64,000 bases of DNA from contig CM040764.1 in assembly GCA_022829145.1 (NCBI GenBank), forward strand, positions 14,049,670 to 14,113,669, written 5' to 3'. Below, one piece after another: positions 50,228-62,559 of this stretch. Below the pieces are notes generated by a model that worked only from the letters and a program-made list of their open reading frames with translations, had not been told where the DNA came from and did not search any database. A program made the position numbers and the translations under genes. Each line of letters opens with the position of its first letter. Position 1 is the first letter of the stretch. This stretch comes from Albula goreensis (taxonomy: Eukaryota > Chordata > Actinopteri > Albuliformes > Albulidae).

Positions 50228-50260
50228 CTCTCTCTCTCTCCGTCTCTCTCTCTCTCCAGT
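50228..50260 (+). repeat. (TC)n microsatellite
   Basis: TC units with one CCG interruption. Confidence 0.85.
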
Positions 50261-50876
50261 GACCCTACAGGCCCCTGGCAGCCCTAGTGGAAAGGGAATG
50301 CATTCACAGGCAGAAATGCTGTAATTAGATTCCCACTCTGGAGGTCTGAATGCAGATTATGAGAAATACATTTGATGTCTTTTATTTGTCCCCTGTCCAT
50401 ATGTGCTCACGGTGCAGTTAGCTTTATGAGGGGAAGGCAGGAAGGCAATCAGGCTTTGAGAAGAGCAATGGGAGAAAAACACACATCTGTGTTATTTCTC
50501 ATCTTCCCTTCTGTTACACATGATTCTCTGAGAGTCCTCAAGAGGACTACAGACTCATCTCTGTTTCCTAGTCTGAGGGTTTCAGTTTAAAACCATTCTC
50601 ATCTTAATTCTGCATTATCCCATCGGCTTTTACAAGACTAAAACAAGGACCTACAACCTCACAATGTCTATAGAGCAAAAACAGTTTGCAATCCAGTCAA
50701 TTGTGTTTTAACTATTAAAAGCTACCCACTGAACATCTTGGAAAGCACTGCAAGAAAAACTTGTAATGACAAAAGGAGGCTGGAATGGAACACAATGTGT
50801 TTGGTGCTCCCTAAGCTTTGTGTGTGTTTGTACAGAAGCTAAACAGTAGTTGTGTGTGTGTCTGCTTGTGTGTTTA

Positions 50877-50963
50877 TCTGTGTGTGTGTGTGTGTGTGTG
50901 TGTGTGGGGTTTGTGTGTATGCATGTGTGAACATGTGTATGCCCCCCACACACACACGCACAC
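50877..50963. repeat. (GT)n followed by inverted (CA)n, hairpin-forming
   Basis: gtgtgtgtgtgggg at 50896-50909 is perfectly complementary to ccccacacacacac at 50944-50957. The 34-base loop contains a second small inverted repeat (catgtgtgaacatg). Confidence 0.8.
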
Positions 50964-51114
50964 CCCCTGACACAAATACAGCTGTCCTGCCTGAATTAAA
51001 ACGTATCGACCCATACAGGCAAACAGCCTCTACAGCCAATATCCACTCCTGTCACTAGCACATCAAACCCCGGCAGACAGCAGAGCTGAAAAGGTGAAAA
51101 AATGGCTCGTCAGG

Positions 51115-51210
51115 AGTGTGTGAGTATGTGTATGCATGTGTGTGCGTGTCTGTGTGTGTGTGTGTGGTTTGTGTGTATGCATGTGTGCGTGAGTGTGTGT
51201 GTTTTCAGAG
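51115..51210 (+). repeat. GT-rich repeat sharing a phrase with the 50.9 kb repeat
   Basis: The 17-base phrase tttgtgtgtatgcatgt plus flanking GT units occurs here and at 50910, so the two GT arrays, about 260 bases apart, probably share an origin. A GA-rich stretch follows (51208-51245). Confidence 0.75.
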
Positions 51211-51503
51211 AGAAAGAGAGAGAGACACAGAGACGGAGAGAGAGGGGCGGAATGAGTCCGAATCAATGGAGCCCTGCATCTGACATGCTCCCTGTGCCAA
51301 GCTTGCGTCTGTCAGATATTTAATAAGAATTTCACAGATCAGCCCGGCTTTCATGACGCATAATTAATCACGGGAATAAGATGTCACATTAAAAGGCCTC
51401 GAATCGTCTGATCGGCATGGCATGCAATCTTCTTCTTCTTTACACCTCACCCAGCACCCACACCCATCCTACCCCTCTGTCTCTCCCTCGCTCTCTCTCT
51501 GTA

Positions 51504-51508
<5 letters not shown>

Positions 51509-51552
<44 letters not shown>
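51509..51552 (+). repeat. (GT)n microsatellite
   Basis: About 22 uninterrupted GT units after a short CT run. Confidence 0.93.
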
Positions 51553-51554
<2 letters not shown>

Positions 51555-52210
51555 ATGAGGTTTAAATTACATTTCACTGTGTGGTTGACATGGATTTGTT
51601 TTAAAAACTGAGAATGAAGCCTTCGTGCTGTTGATATAATAGTGTTTTCTGTGTGTTTTTGTGAGTGTGTACACACGAGTATATAGATTTGTGTGTTGTG
51701 TGAGCATGTGTGTGGGCAAGTGCATGTGTGTGTAGTTCAGGTGACTTTCTAAATCATGAAAAGCGCTGTGGTCAGTGTTTTAAACGTGTGCCTGCTGGAG
51801 GTCTGAAGGTAATGCCTGTGGATAATTGCGAGGTTGGCATGCACATAATTATTGCCAGATTTTTACTTATGGTAGCGATTTGTGCATTGGGTGTGTTTTA
51901 TGAAACAGTATTTTATGCTGTACAAGCGATCTATAACATGCTTTATTACACCCATTGTAAACCGATCAGAACCATTTCAGTTTTTTAACCAGTACCGTTT
52001 TTACAGTCATTTCAGTCATGCAGATTTGCAGAAAACGGAGTCGTAACGACCTCCCAAAGTCCTGCTGATGGGCTGATACTGTCCTGAGCAGACCCTGCCT
52101 CAGTATGGAAGGGTTGGGTCACATCTCTGCTCGATTTAGAATGGCATCCTTTGTTTGTGTCGTTGCTTCTCTTACCCAGGGAAACTCAATTAGCTTCACC
52201 CAGGATTATT

Positions 52211-52322
52211 TTGACAGTGCCCCAGCTGGGGACCGATCCTGCCAACTGCAAACAGTTACAATAAAATTAACATCAAAAGTTCTGCTCCTCAAAGTGTCAT
52301 GCACCACACTACTGCTGCACCT
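52211..52322 (-). mobile_element. Degraded teleost dispersed repeat, reverse orientation
   Basis: gacagtgccccagctggg, gaccgatcctgccaactgc and caccacactactgctgcacc follow the order of the fish repeat family also seen at 25740-26105 and 56940-57075, here in the opposite orientation to the first. The middle is heavily mutated. Confidence 0.42.
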
Positions 52323-53404
52323 CGGTTTTAGCACGTGTCAACCTAAACTTACAATCATGTGAGAGAGAACATTGTTGCTTTGTTACAGCACTCATGGACT
52401 AAGGGGATTGCATTCGAAACCAGAGTCATCATTGATCACAACAGTTCATCTCTGCAGTTGAAAATGAATCTTTGTGGAGTGATCTGTATTCAGTCTTAAG
52501 ATGGCAATGGTTTTCCCCAGTTCCATTGTCATGCTTTCTCCTCTCTGTAGTTTAGTTGTGAAGGTGGGGGTGACTGGAAGCAGGAAAGGAAAGCTGAATG
52601 ATAAGGCACAGGAGGCATACCTCAGATGAAAGGGAAAAAAAGAAATTAAGAATTCTCTTCATTGAATTTTTCTAATGACTTGAAAATATATGAACAGCAT
52701 TGTCTTGGCTCTTATGAGGCTCTCTGGAGCATTTTATCTGTTGCTTTTTATTCCTTTGTAATTGGGTAACAGCTTATTTCGAAATCCTTATTGCTGTGCC
52801 TGTAGCTTTTGTGTTATGGCCCATTTCTATGCTAAGCACATAAGAAAGCAGGAGACAGCAGGCTGTGGAAGCTATCTGAACAGAATTCAGAGAGACTACC
52901 GAGAGAGCTGAGGACACATCGGCCCTCTGAAAGCAGCCTGCTAGGCGCGTTTCCTCAGGATGGGCGCAACGGTGGGTCAGCTGACCCTCCCTCCGACCCC
53001 ACCGGTGTCAGCAGGTCACAATATCTCATGGGCCAGACATGCCCAATATCTCATGGGCCCCTCCCCCCGCCCCCACCCCCACCCGCCTGGATGCCTCTCA
53101 TATGCACCCTCCTCTCCAGCTCTTGGGTGTATTCCTTTATGCGTATCAGAAATGCACGGCCACGTTTTTCTCTTTCCCCGAGAGTTCGGCTCCGGTGGGT
53201 TTCTGACATGCCGGCATTAATATTACAGATATTCAAATAACTTTATTCAGCGTTCAGCGGGGGCCGTCGGGGGAGAGGGAGGAATCACGGCCCAGTTGAT
53301 TGAGCATGGCTCCCTGGGCCTGAGTGTGGATTCATCACTGGAGCGTTATTTCTGCATAATGCAGCGATCATCAGGCAGCGTGGCATTGGCAGGGAGCAGC
53401 CTGC

Positions 53405-53466
53405 GGGCGGAGCCCCGAGGGGGCGGGGTGCTGACGAGCTGGGCCGGGGGCCGGGGGCCGGGGGTG
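53405..53466 (+). other. GC-rich patch with strong G-quadruplex and GC box
   Basis: gaggggcgggg-type sequence near 53418-53428 resembles an Sp1 GC box. At 53441-53464, G runs of 3, 5, 5 and 5 bases are separated by CC dinucleotides. The last run joins gtgagt, a donor-like hexamer. CpG density is locally raised over about 53250-53480. No start codon or coding frame that I trust accompanies it. Confidence 0.65.
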
Positions 53467-53709
53467 AGTTATGATGAAGTGGTCACCAGGAAAGCAGCAA
53501 GTAGGTCATCTGATGCTGGCACATTCAGAATGCGGTGCTTTAAACCAAATTTATTACTACTTCACATGGAGCTGTTCAATGAGTGACTGTGCTTTGTCTA
53601 ATGGGACCGTTTGAGTATGCTTTGGTATAGTGTGGATTTAAAAAATTCTGCATTCTTGCAAGTCCTAACAAACACAAACACTTTTACAAAATGTATATGT
53701 ATGCATACT

Positions 53710-53710
<1 letters not shown>

Positions 53711-53763
<53 letters not shown>

Positions 53764-53773
53764 GCACACACAC
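53711..53773 (+). repeat. (CA)n microsatellite with CG interruption
   Basis: About 23 CA units, then cgtgcgcg, then more CA. Confidence 0.93.
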
Positions 53774-55350
53774 TCTTTCACACAGACATACAGACCTGCT
53801 AAGCTCTATTTCCCCACAGTTACTCCATTGCTGACACACCTTGAGTACTTTTCCTTTCGCATTGTAAATACTCCAGGCAGTTGTCTGACCCTGAGAGGTC
53901 TGTTGAATAGTTGAGTAGCCTGGAGTGGCTGGTAAGTGGGGTGTGTCTGTAAGCCCGGCTCGTTCCTGATGTGCTGGCTGAGTGTAGAAACATGTGGCAG
54001 GCCCCTAAGCCTCTGCTGTGAATGAGGGCAGAGCTCCCAGTCTGGCCAGGGCAGAGCTAAGAAAGCGCTGAACCGTGATCCCCGCGTGGGGCCGACCGCA
54101 GGGCCTGCCTCTCCCTCCTGCGTGCAGCCGCAGGGAGCCTCAGTCACGCTACGCACAGATTTCACTCCGTGAGCTACTGAAAGCCTTTGAATAAGTGACT
54201 TCTGCTGAAAGAGCTGTTTATATATGTCATGACACCGAAGCACTTCAGTTGAAATGGAGAGACTGGATAAGTGCGTGCCGTAAATACAGCAGGCCACAGC
54301 CGGGCCTGGGGTGCTGGATACGCTGGGGCAGGAGACTGAGCACGGCTGCTGTGCCTAAAGACAATGCTCTCCTCAGCAAATCAAAATATGATAAAACATG
54401 CGATAGTGTGACAAATAAAATGCGATGAAATAAACTGCATGTTATCCGGCAAAGCAAAATAAATCTAGTGTGGATAAGTGAAGACGCCTTTGAAGTGTAA
54501 AATGTTGTCCAACAGGCAACAAACATCAAAACTGCCTGCTGTAAATAGAATATAATCTGTGTCCATTCAGCTGACTACTGTAACAGTCCAAAGTCAGAAA
54601 AACTTCAATGCCTGATTCTTTAACGGTCCTTGAACAGTCAGATATCAGAACTCCTCAGTCTGTCTGGGGCGTATAGCTGAGATCACACTATAGGCTGCTG
54701 TCAGTTTGGGAAGTGAATCTGTGCTTTAACCGACTGTGTAAGACAGACTCCTCACTCAGGCACCGCAACCTCACAGAGACAGACAGGCCACAGCCAAGTC
54801 TGAGCTCGTGATGCACGGTTTCCAGGGCAACGGAGGGTGAGGCAATGATGGGTGACTCGGATTGCTCACCGCGAGCGCGGTGGACTAGCGGTGCCTTTGT
54901 TTAGGTGTGTCCCATTCACATTGGCCCATTCATTTTCCAACAGTTTATTTCGTGTCTACAAACACAGACAAATGCATGCGCAACCTTTCTCTCTCCCCGC
55001 CTCATATGCTTTTAACAGGAGCCAACTGTCAGACGGGCCACCTTGAAGCCCAATTAAAAAAACCTGTAACTCCTGTTCAAATGCTCATTATGGGCTTAGA
55101 TTAAAAGGCGGTGGAGGCAAAACAGGGGCGACGCACAGAGAAAGAGGGAGAAGAAAGAGAGCTGGTTTCCAGGGGCTTTAAAAGGATGAATGGGTGAGGT
55201 GTGGAGGCCTTACACAGGCCCCTCTGCCCCCCCTTCCCCGTTTGACCCCAAACTCAGAGACGCACCGCTTTTTTAATGAGGTGCCAGGAGTCTCTAATGA
55301 GGCGTACATGGGCCTCCCTCATCTCGAAACTGCCACAAAGAGAGTCACAG

Positions 55351-55353
<3 letters not shown>

Positions 55354-55388
<35 letters not shown>

Positions 55389-55396
55389 TCTCTCTC
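55354..55396 (+). repeat. (TC)n microsatellite
   Basis: About 15 TC units, a short interruption, then more TC. Confidence 0.9.
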
Positions 55397-56939
55397 ACTG
55401 CTCCCCCCTCCATGCTGCTGTGTTCTGTTTGTCTGATGGGCCAAAGGGACTCAACAGGCCCCATTTCTCCAGCCTGATCCCCCCCACCACACCACCCGCT
55501 CCTGAGTCCCCCATCAGTCACCCCCGCGCCTCAGTCCTTGCCTCTAATTAGCCGGCCATAGCATTGTGCGGAGAGTAGGACAATGGGCAGAGCGGGACTG
55601 GGAGAAATGGGAGAGGGACAAACAAAGACCTCAATGGCCTCAGCAGATGGTCCAGGCTCCTACAATTTGCCCCGCTGTCACCGCTTGTTGGCATAACACA
55701 AAGGGGCCAAGACCCCGGGAACGGCAGGGGGAAGAGCGCACACTCAGCAGTCCTGGCAGGGCCAAGGGACGGCCCGTCAACAGTGCCAGAAGAAGAATGT
55801 GCTCTCTGGCACCCCTAGTGGGCAGAAAGGTGTATTTGAAAATTTGTATTTGTATTTATGCTTTGGTGCTGTAGAAACTTTTTGTTTTTGAGTATTTGAA
55901 TTTTTTCATTGTATTTGAATCCCCAAAACAGCTGTCCAGCTGCATTCAGTTGATGTTTTGTCTTTGAGAAACATTTTAGGAACATGTTTACAAAATGTTT
56001 TCACAACTTTTAACAACTTAAAAAACCAGTAAAAAAATGGGGCCCCAAATTGGATGAAAAATAGCATGTCAATCAAATTCTCATTTAAGCTTGTTTATGT
56101 CGCCTTCACTCTTTTCGTTCAGCGTACATCTGCTGTCACACATGGAGACGCTGCCTACACTGGATATAATTTCTGATAAAAGAGATTACGATCCCACATT
56201 CCCCAACACATCCGCTGAATCCTGTCGAGTGCCTTTGGAGTCGTGGAGAGCTAATAAAAGAAATATCCTGTCCTTTTGCATTTAGATTATCGGCAGAGAT
56301 TCAAGTAAGGCACCACAGAGTGTTTTTTTTTCCAAACACGCTTGATATTTCTGAAAATGAACACTTATCAAAACCCAAACAGATCTTGGCAGTGTTAGTG
56401 TGTCTCTGCGTCTGCCCGTATGCATTATACAGGAAGTGCTTTTCAATGACGGGCATATTTTTTCTTGTCACTCTCGGTCTCATTATCAGTGCTTTGCCAT
56501 AAAAAAGCCCACATTCACACAGGCAGGGCAGCACTGAGCTGAAAGCATATCTGCCTAGCTCCTGTGCCATTATGTTGCTCATTTTGTTTCAAAAATCATA
56601 ACAGTACAAATCATGGCAAGCAGGCAATTCATCTGCGTAAGTGCATTTTAACTGCTGTGTAACTACCATTCCCATTCATCTAGTTACAAAGTGACTAGTA
56701 CCAAACACGTTGTGGGATTAGAAAAAAACATGGTATATGTCCCAACTTCTCCCCCTTAACCCACACGGAGCTTTAAATTCTCTGTGTAATTTTTTTAGCC
56801 ATGCAATAATGTGTATGTATTTCGTAAGTTTAGAGTGCTCACTAATTTGCCTAACCCCACTATGATTATATTACATTGCATTATTTGCTTTGCATATGAC
56901 ATTTAGCCCAGAACTATTCACTTCACATTTTTTTCCGCA

Positions 56940-57075
56940 TTTTATCTATTTATAAAGCTGAATATTTACTGAAGCAACACTGGTTAAACACATTGGTCAA
57001 GGGTATGATGGAGGCACCACACCTACTGTAGGAACCCACAACCCTCTGAGAACAGGCCCTTTTCTGTGATACTCG
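56940..57075 (-). mobile_element. Degraded teleost dispersed repeat, reverse orientation
   Basis: tatttataaagctgaatatt and tactgaagcaac are followed by ggtcaagggtatgatggagg and aggaacccacaaccctctg. This is the reverse-strand pattern of the fish repeat represented in + orientation at 25740-26105. Substitutions are many and the ends uncertain. Confidence 0.5.
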
Positions 57076-58962
57076 ACACCACATAGGCACTCAGTAATGA
57101 TGACTAAGGTCTCGTCTCTACTCTGTATGATTAGGCTGGAAGGAATTCCATTTCCCATTGGCTTTTAGCAGAGCTTTAAAGTGCTTCATGGAGGGAAGAA
57201 TAGAAAGACACAAAGTGTCACCCATTCTGCTGGACCTCCTGACCAGTTGCCCTCCTCCACCAGAGGGGTCTGAGGCAGGCAACTCAGCCACAGTGGCGGT
57301 CTGACTGCGACAAATTATCTTTCCTCAAGCACCCCCTGCTGGGACAGTCCACAGACAACGCCTGGTTGGCAAGACACTGCTTGAGTATTCAAACACAACA
57401 GCTAGGACTTGGGGCCCAACTGGGAGAGAGTTAGGGAGGAGAAAGAGTGAAAGGGAGGGGACATAAAAGAACGCTCTCTCTCTGCCTTTCTTCCCCTCTC
57501 TCTCACTCCAGTGACTCGTTTTGTTGGGGTGCTTGTGTGTTTGTTGGCTTCACAAAGGCTGAGAGGCGGAAATAAATCCCCCTTCCTTCGTGGCAGAGCG
57601 GTTTCTCAGGGGCCTTTTGTGGGCCTGTCTGAGGAGTGGGGTGACTTCATGAAGACATCAGAGGCACTCTGGTGACGAGGCCCCCACATTTTATCCAACA
57701 CCCAGAAGTTTGGCAGCTTCTAAATAACTTTCCCTAGCCTTTCAGCTTACCAACTTCTCTTTAACATGACAGTGTAACCCAACGGGTCTGCTGTGAACAC
57801 AGGCCTTTGAAAGGCTTTCTCTGTCTATATTTACAAAAGCCTCGTCTATTTCCTCTTTAATGTTGTTCTCTTTCGTGCAAAGACGCTTGGGTGCTCAGTA
57901 AATTTGAGGAATGCTTCTGCATGCATATGAAGCTGACTACATTCTCAGAGAATTTAAGCTCTGCTGTTAAGTTTTTGCTTTTTACTTCGCTAGTGTGTTT
58001 ATAATAAACAAATAAGTGTTTTTAGTTTAAGTGCACCTCTAGAAAAGAAAAATGATTTCTGAAATAGAGCCCCAGGGGTAGAAATTAATTATTACTGTAT
58101 CGGTATGGAATATTGGTATCATTTGTGGGATAGCCATGGTGTCTTTTTATTTCTTATTTATTTCCTCTTTATTTGAGGCGTTATTGAAACCACAAGTCAA
58201 TAAGCATTCCTCCAGACATAAACCATGAATCTGCCTTTCTCCATGTGGATCCTGTATGATGACCCCAACCCCTGTGGCAGCAGATACTGCGACCTCTGAC
58301 CCCAGAGGTTACCAGCAGGTCACTGACAGTATTGGTGGATGGGGCCTAAGGGCCAGATTGTCCCCCAGTCCCCTCCTTCAGTGTCATCCCGATCCACCCT
58401 GTGATGGCTCCTCTGGAGATCCAGCAGGACTGAAGAGATAACTCAGCTTTCTCCTGCCTCTGCTCATGGGGGATATTGCGGGAGGGGAAGGAGAGACAGG
58501 CTCATTGTTCCACTCTGCATTCCAGCTCCCACATATTGACTGAGGCTTGAGAGCGATTGTGAGAGCTGGAAAGATTTATTTGGACTGCACACCTTTTGAT
58601 TTTATGTGGTTAGGGTCTGAGATGCCTCTGTCTATGGACAGTTAACATATTGAAAGCAAAGGGGAGATCTGTGTGGGCAGACAGAGATTTTGTCTATGGT
58701 GAGGTGATAGGGTGGAGATGTAGTGGGGGGTGGCGCTGGTTAAAGAAATTGACCTCTATTTCAGCTGACACTGTGGAAAACCTCTGTGGATTTGCCAAAG
58801 CTATTGAGCCTCTCTGGCCAAGCAGCCAAATGTTTTGTTGCTGGAACAGAGCCGCATCCCAAAGCAGGAGCCCAGCTCTGTGTGTTAGTGCAGACAGGGA
58901 CCTGAGCCTTTTGTCTCTGTGTATGTGCATGTGAGTATGTCAATGCTTTATACCTGAGTGCT

Positions 58963-59248
<286 letters not shown>

Positions 59249-59790
59249 TGTCCATACGGTGAAGGGCAGGTTTACTGCAGGAAATGTCCTCTCAGGAAGC
59301 AGAGATTTGATACAGTGACGCAGCGGGACACGGTCCGCACATTATGAGGGGATTTGGGAGAGTAATGGGGATGCTAGATCCTCAGCTGTGCCAAGAGCTC
59401 CACATAAATCCTCAATCTATGTTCTCAGAGAAGAGCCATCCCCCCACCCCCAGTCTCACACTGTCTTAAATGCTAATGTCACTTCTGACCATTCTTTGCC
59501 AGTTAGTGTGGACAGACTGAAGATGTCATACTGTCAAACAAATCTTAAGAACATCCTTTTAACAAAATCTCCCTAACAGAGACATAAATAGTGACTCAGG
59601 AGCAAACAGGGACAATTGTCCCCACATTAACCTTACTCAGTCCTCAATAAATACATGACTAATTAACAGCCCATAATTTTTCATTGTAATTATGTCTAAA
59701 TATGGAAGGTAGGTATGCTAATTCTAGCATCAAAATGCTGATTGTTGCAAGCTATGTGACAGAAAGTTTTAAGTGTAATATAGAGGTTTG

Positions 59791-59990
59791 GGTGGCAGGG
59801 TGTCTCAGCAAGAAAGACCCAGTTTTGATTCTCACCATGGCTGGGCACTTTCTGTGTGGAGTTTGCATGTTCTTCATCATCTACATTATTGCTGTGAGAC
59901 CCAAATGTTGCCATTGTTTGACTGATATGATTTGCACGTGTGGTGCCACTGTATGACAACGAGACTGGGGGGCAAATGCAGGTTATGGAG
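59791..59990 (+). mobile_element. Degraded teleost dispersed repeat ('ggcagggtg...tgtggagtttgcatgttc')
   Basis: ggtggcagggtgtctcagca, agaaagacccagttttgatt and tttctgtgtggagtttgcat match, with substitutions, the left half of a repeat very common in teleosts. Downstream, aaatgcaggttatgg resembles a later part of that repeat. The stretch between is unrelated or badly eroded. The open frames over it are incidental. Confidence 0.55.
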
Positions 59991-60245
59991 GGAGTTTTGG
60001 CTTCATAATGACTGTGATCCCTGTTCCACAGTCAAACATAAATGGGGACAGCACAAATGAAGACTCAGCCCCTACCCCAGCCCACCTCGTTCCCATGTCC
60101 TCCTGCCTTCTCTTCTCTTCTCCTTTTACTCTCTCCATGCCCCATCACAATGCTGGCCTTAACAATGCCTCTCAGCCTGCCTGCTGAAAATAGCCATCAT
60201 CAACCCCCCTCCCACTCCCGTCCAATCACGCTAAACGCGTGGCGT

Positions 60246-60272
<27 letters not shown>
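60246..60272 (+). repeat. (GA)n microsatellite
   Basis: About 13 GA units. Confidence 0.9.
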
Positions 60273-60276
<4 letters not shown>

Positions 60277-60673
60277 AGACAGCCTCAGAGAGAAGACAGA
60301 GCTCAGTGGATAAGAGCCCCCATCCACGTTGTGCCCTCCATTGACCTACCAAAGAGCAGACAGGGAGTCCACTCTGTCAGCTCTTTCCTTCTGTTCAGCA
60401 CAGGTCACATGATGTATCGGACTGAGTACACATTGTAAAATGCAGTAGAAAAAATGAAATGTTGAAAACTGAAAATGAAGACAAATCTGAACCGTTCTGG
60501 AAAACTAGGGTAGAAGCCAAGTTGCAGCCACCAAAAGATGAAAGCTTTAGCATTGCTTTGCTGAACATATAATTTGTCATAACATTATTTTTTCATTAGT
60601 CCTGTTTGTTATGAGCAGCCATAAGAAGAGTTTTTTTTTAACTTCTGATTATTATGCTTTTGTTATTCTTGGA

Positions 60674-60691
60674 GTTGGCCATATGGCCAAC
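60674..60691. other. Perfect 18-bp palindrome
   Basis: gttggccatatggccaac equals its own reverse complement. It could be a symmetric protein-binding site or chance; nothing nearby decides. Confidence 0.7.
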
Positions 60692-61448
60692 ATTAGGGAT
60701 ATTTTTACTCTTTTCTGGTGATTTGCCATGATTCATGGTGCTTTTGATGATCACTGTAATTTAACACAATTTAAACATACTTTTAAACAGATACATTCAA
60801 GACACCTCTACATGCACTTTCAATGAAAGCATTGTGTATTTTCTCTCAGACCGTTCCACTATACTTGCATTGTTATCAGCAGGGGTTTTAAAGTACAGTC
60901 ACGTCCTGTTAGACATTCCCAAAATAAGTAACCATCTCAGCTAAGGCACATGATTCTGCAATATTGCAGTGACAAACTGTCATTTTGTTCAGTGTGTAAC
61001 AGAGCAGTTGACCGCGCTCTCAGAGCTCAGTGCCGTATGCCCATGTGAGCAGTGCTGCCTGTGCAAAGTGGTGTTTCACCCACTACCAAAACACTGTGGC
61101 TGCAAGCACTCCATGTAGGCCATGGAGTTTGCCAAGCACCAAAACAGCCTGTAAAAACAAGGCACCCACATGGTAAGCAGCCTCCTTCTCTCCTTTGAAA
61201 CCGCAGTAAAGATGAAGGCTGTGAAGAGGCTGTTCAGGGGATGAGTAGATCTGCATTTGTTTGCTAAAGCTGGAAGTTGGCACATTCACCCACAGGGTGG
61301 TGTTACTGGAAGAAAAAAAAAACCAAGGCAAATTTCAATAGAGAAGCACATGTTACAATGTGTGAAGTCAATTACTGCAGACAGTTGTGCAGGTTATTCA
61401 GGTCATCTGCCACAGCTGCACACATGAGGTGTGATGCATAATTGAATC

Positions 61449-61464
61449 TTTTTTTTTTTTTTTT
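61449..61464 (+). repeat. Poly-T tract
   Basis: Sixteen T, followed at 61498-61517 by a short (TTTA)n run. Confidence 0.8.
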
Positions 61465-62129
61465 GGAAGGCCGTTACTTTTCCTTTTTTTGGCTCCCATT
61501 TATTTATTTATTTCAAATTTTGAGACCATGCTGTGATCAAAAAGCAACTGGTCAATTTCTAATGATAAAATAACAGCACTAATGATGATCCATTCAAATC
61601 ATCATGACTGTATCAGTCAGCATAACCACCTCAGCATTAATAGTACTCATCAAAACATAAAAATAACAAAACATTGAAAAAACGGTCATTATACTTGTCA
61701 GTCATTGACAATATTTATTAGTTTAGCACACCAGTGTTTTCTGTGAGTCTATTTTCTTCTCTATATTTCTCTTCCCCTCTGCTCGTCTGTACCTCTCTCT
61801 TGCTGTTGTACTTTCGTCTGTGTTAGGTAAATGCCTGTGGGTGAATAGACTCCAGCAGAATATTTTGCCTCTTTTCTCTGCTTACACTGATCATAGGGTA
61901 ATCTGCATTATGAAGAGCGTTGCCATGACGGCCTGTGCCAGGGACCATGTTGTGCTGGATAAGTGTCCAATAGTTATCTTCAATACCAAAGCTGGCCGGC
62001 CTGTCCATAAAGTAATGCACAGAATGGCATCGCATTTTCATAATCCTACTCACCTCTTTCCCATGAAGATGTATGAGTAGTATTTAAAAATATAGGGTAT
62101 GACATAGAATCTACAGAGCTGATGTTAAG

Positions 62130-62355
62130 TGTTTGGGAAGGGGGCTGCGTTTGACAGGGAGATGGTCATGTTTGGAAAGAGAATCAACATTGACTGGGAC
62201 TTGGTCATGTTTCAGAAGGGGACAGTGTTTGACAGAGACATGGATCTGAGACTTGGTCGCTTGCTGGTGGCAAGCAGACAATGAGCAACCCAGTCTCAGT
62301 CTCCGTATCTCTGTCAAACACCGTCCCCTTTCGAAACATGACCAAGTCCCAGTCA
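62130..62355. repeat. Nested direct and inverted repeat with hairpin potential
   Basis: Three diverged copies of a 39-base unit start at 62130, 62169 and 62208 (variants of tgtttggaaag... and ggtcatgttt). The sequence from 62191 to 62254 (tgactgggacttggtcatgt onward) is then repeated in reverse complement at 62291-62355 (ending acatgaccaagtcccagtca), with few mismatches and one small gap. The 36-base spacer contains its own small inverted pair (cttgc...gcaag). A transcript of either strand could fold into a hairpin with arms of about 64 bases. The minus-strand 97-residue frame shows a repeated KHD-x-x-P-V pattern that simply reflects the direct repeats. Confidence 0.8.
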
Positions 62356-62559
62356 GTGCTGAATGGAGCAGGTAGTCGTGCTGAGAGTGCGATGGTATGA
62401 CCACACTGCTTCATACAGCCCGAGGCTCGTCTGAACCACTGCCCAAACCAAAGCCGCGTTGCAGCCAGCACCCCTGAGCAAACACCAAATCCGTTCTTTT
62501 AATCCCCCGTGCTAAACGAGCCATATTGTCAGGAGTCTTCCTGTACATAATACTGCTCT

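Noticed and set aside
59700..59712. atggaaggtaggt, resembling the end of a signal-peptide exon with a donor
   Set aside because: It lies downstream of exons 2 and 3 and has no preceding hydrophobic coding sequence.
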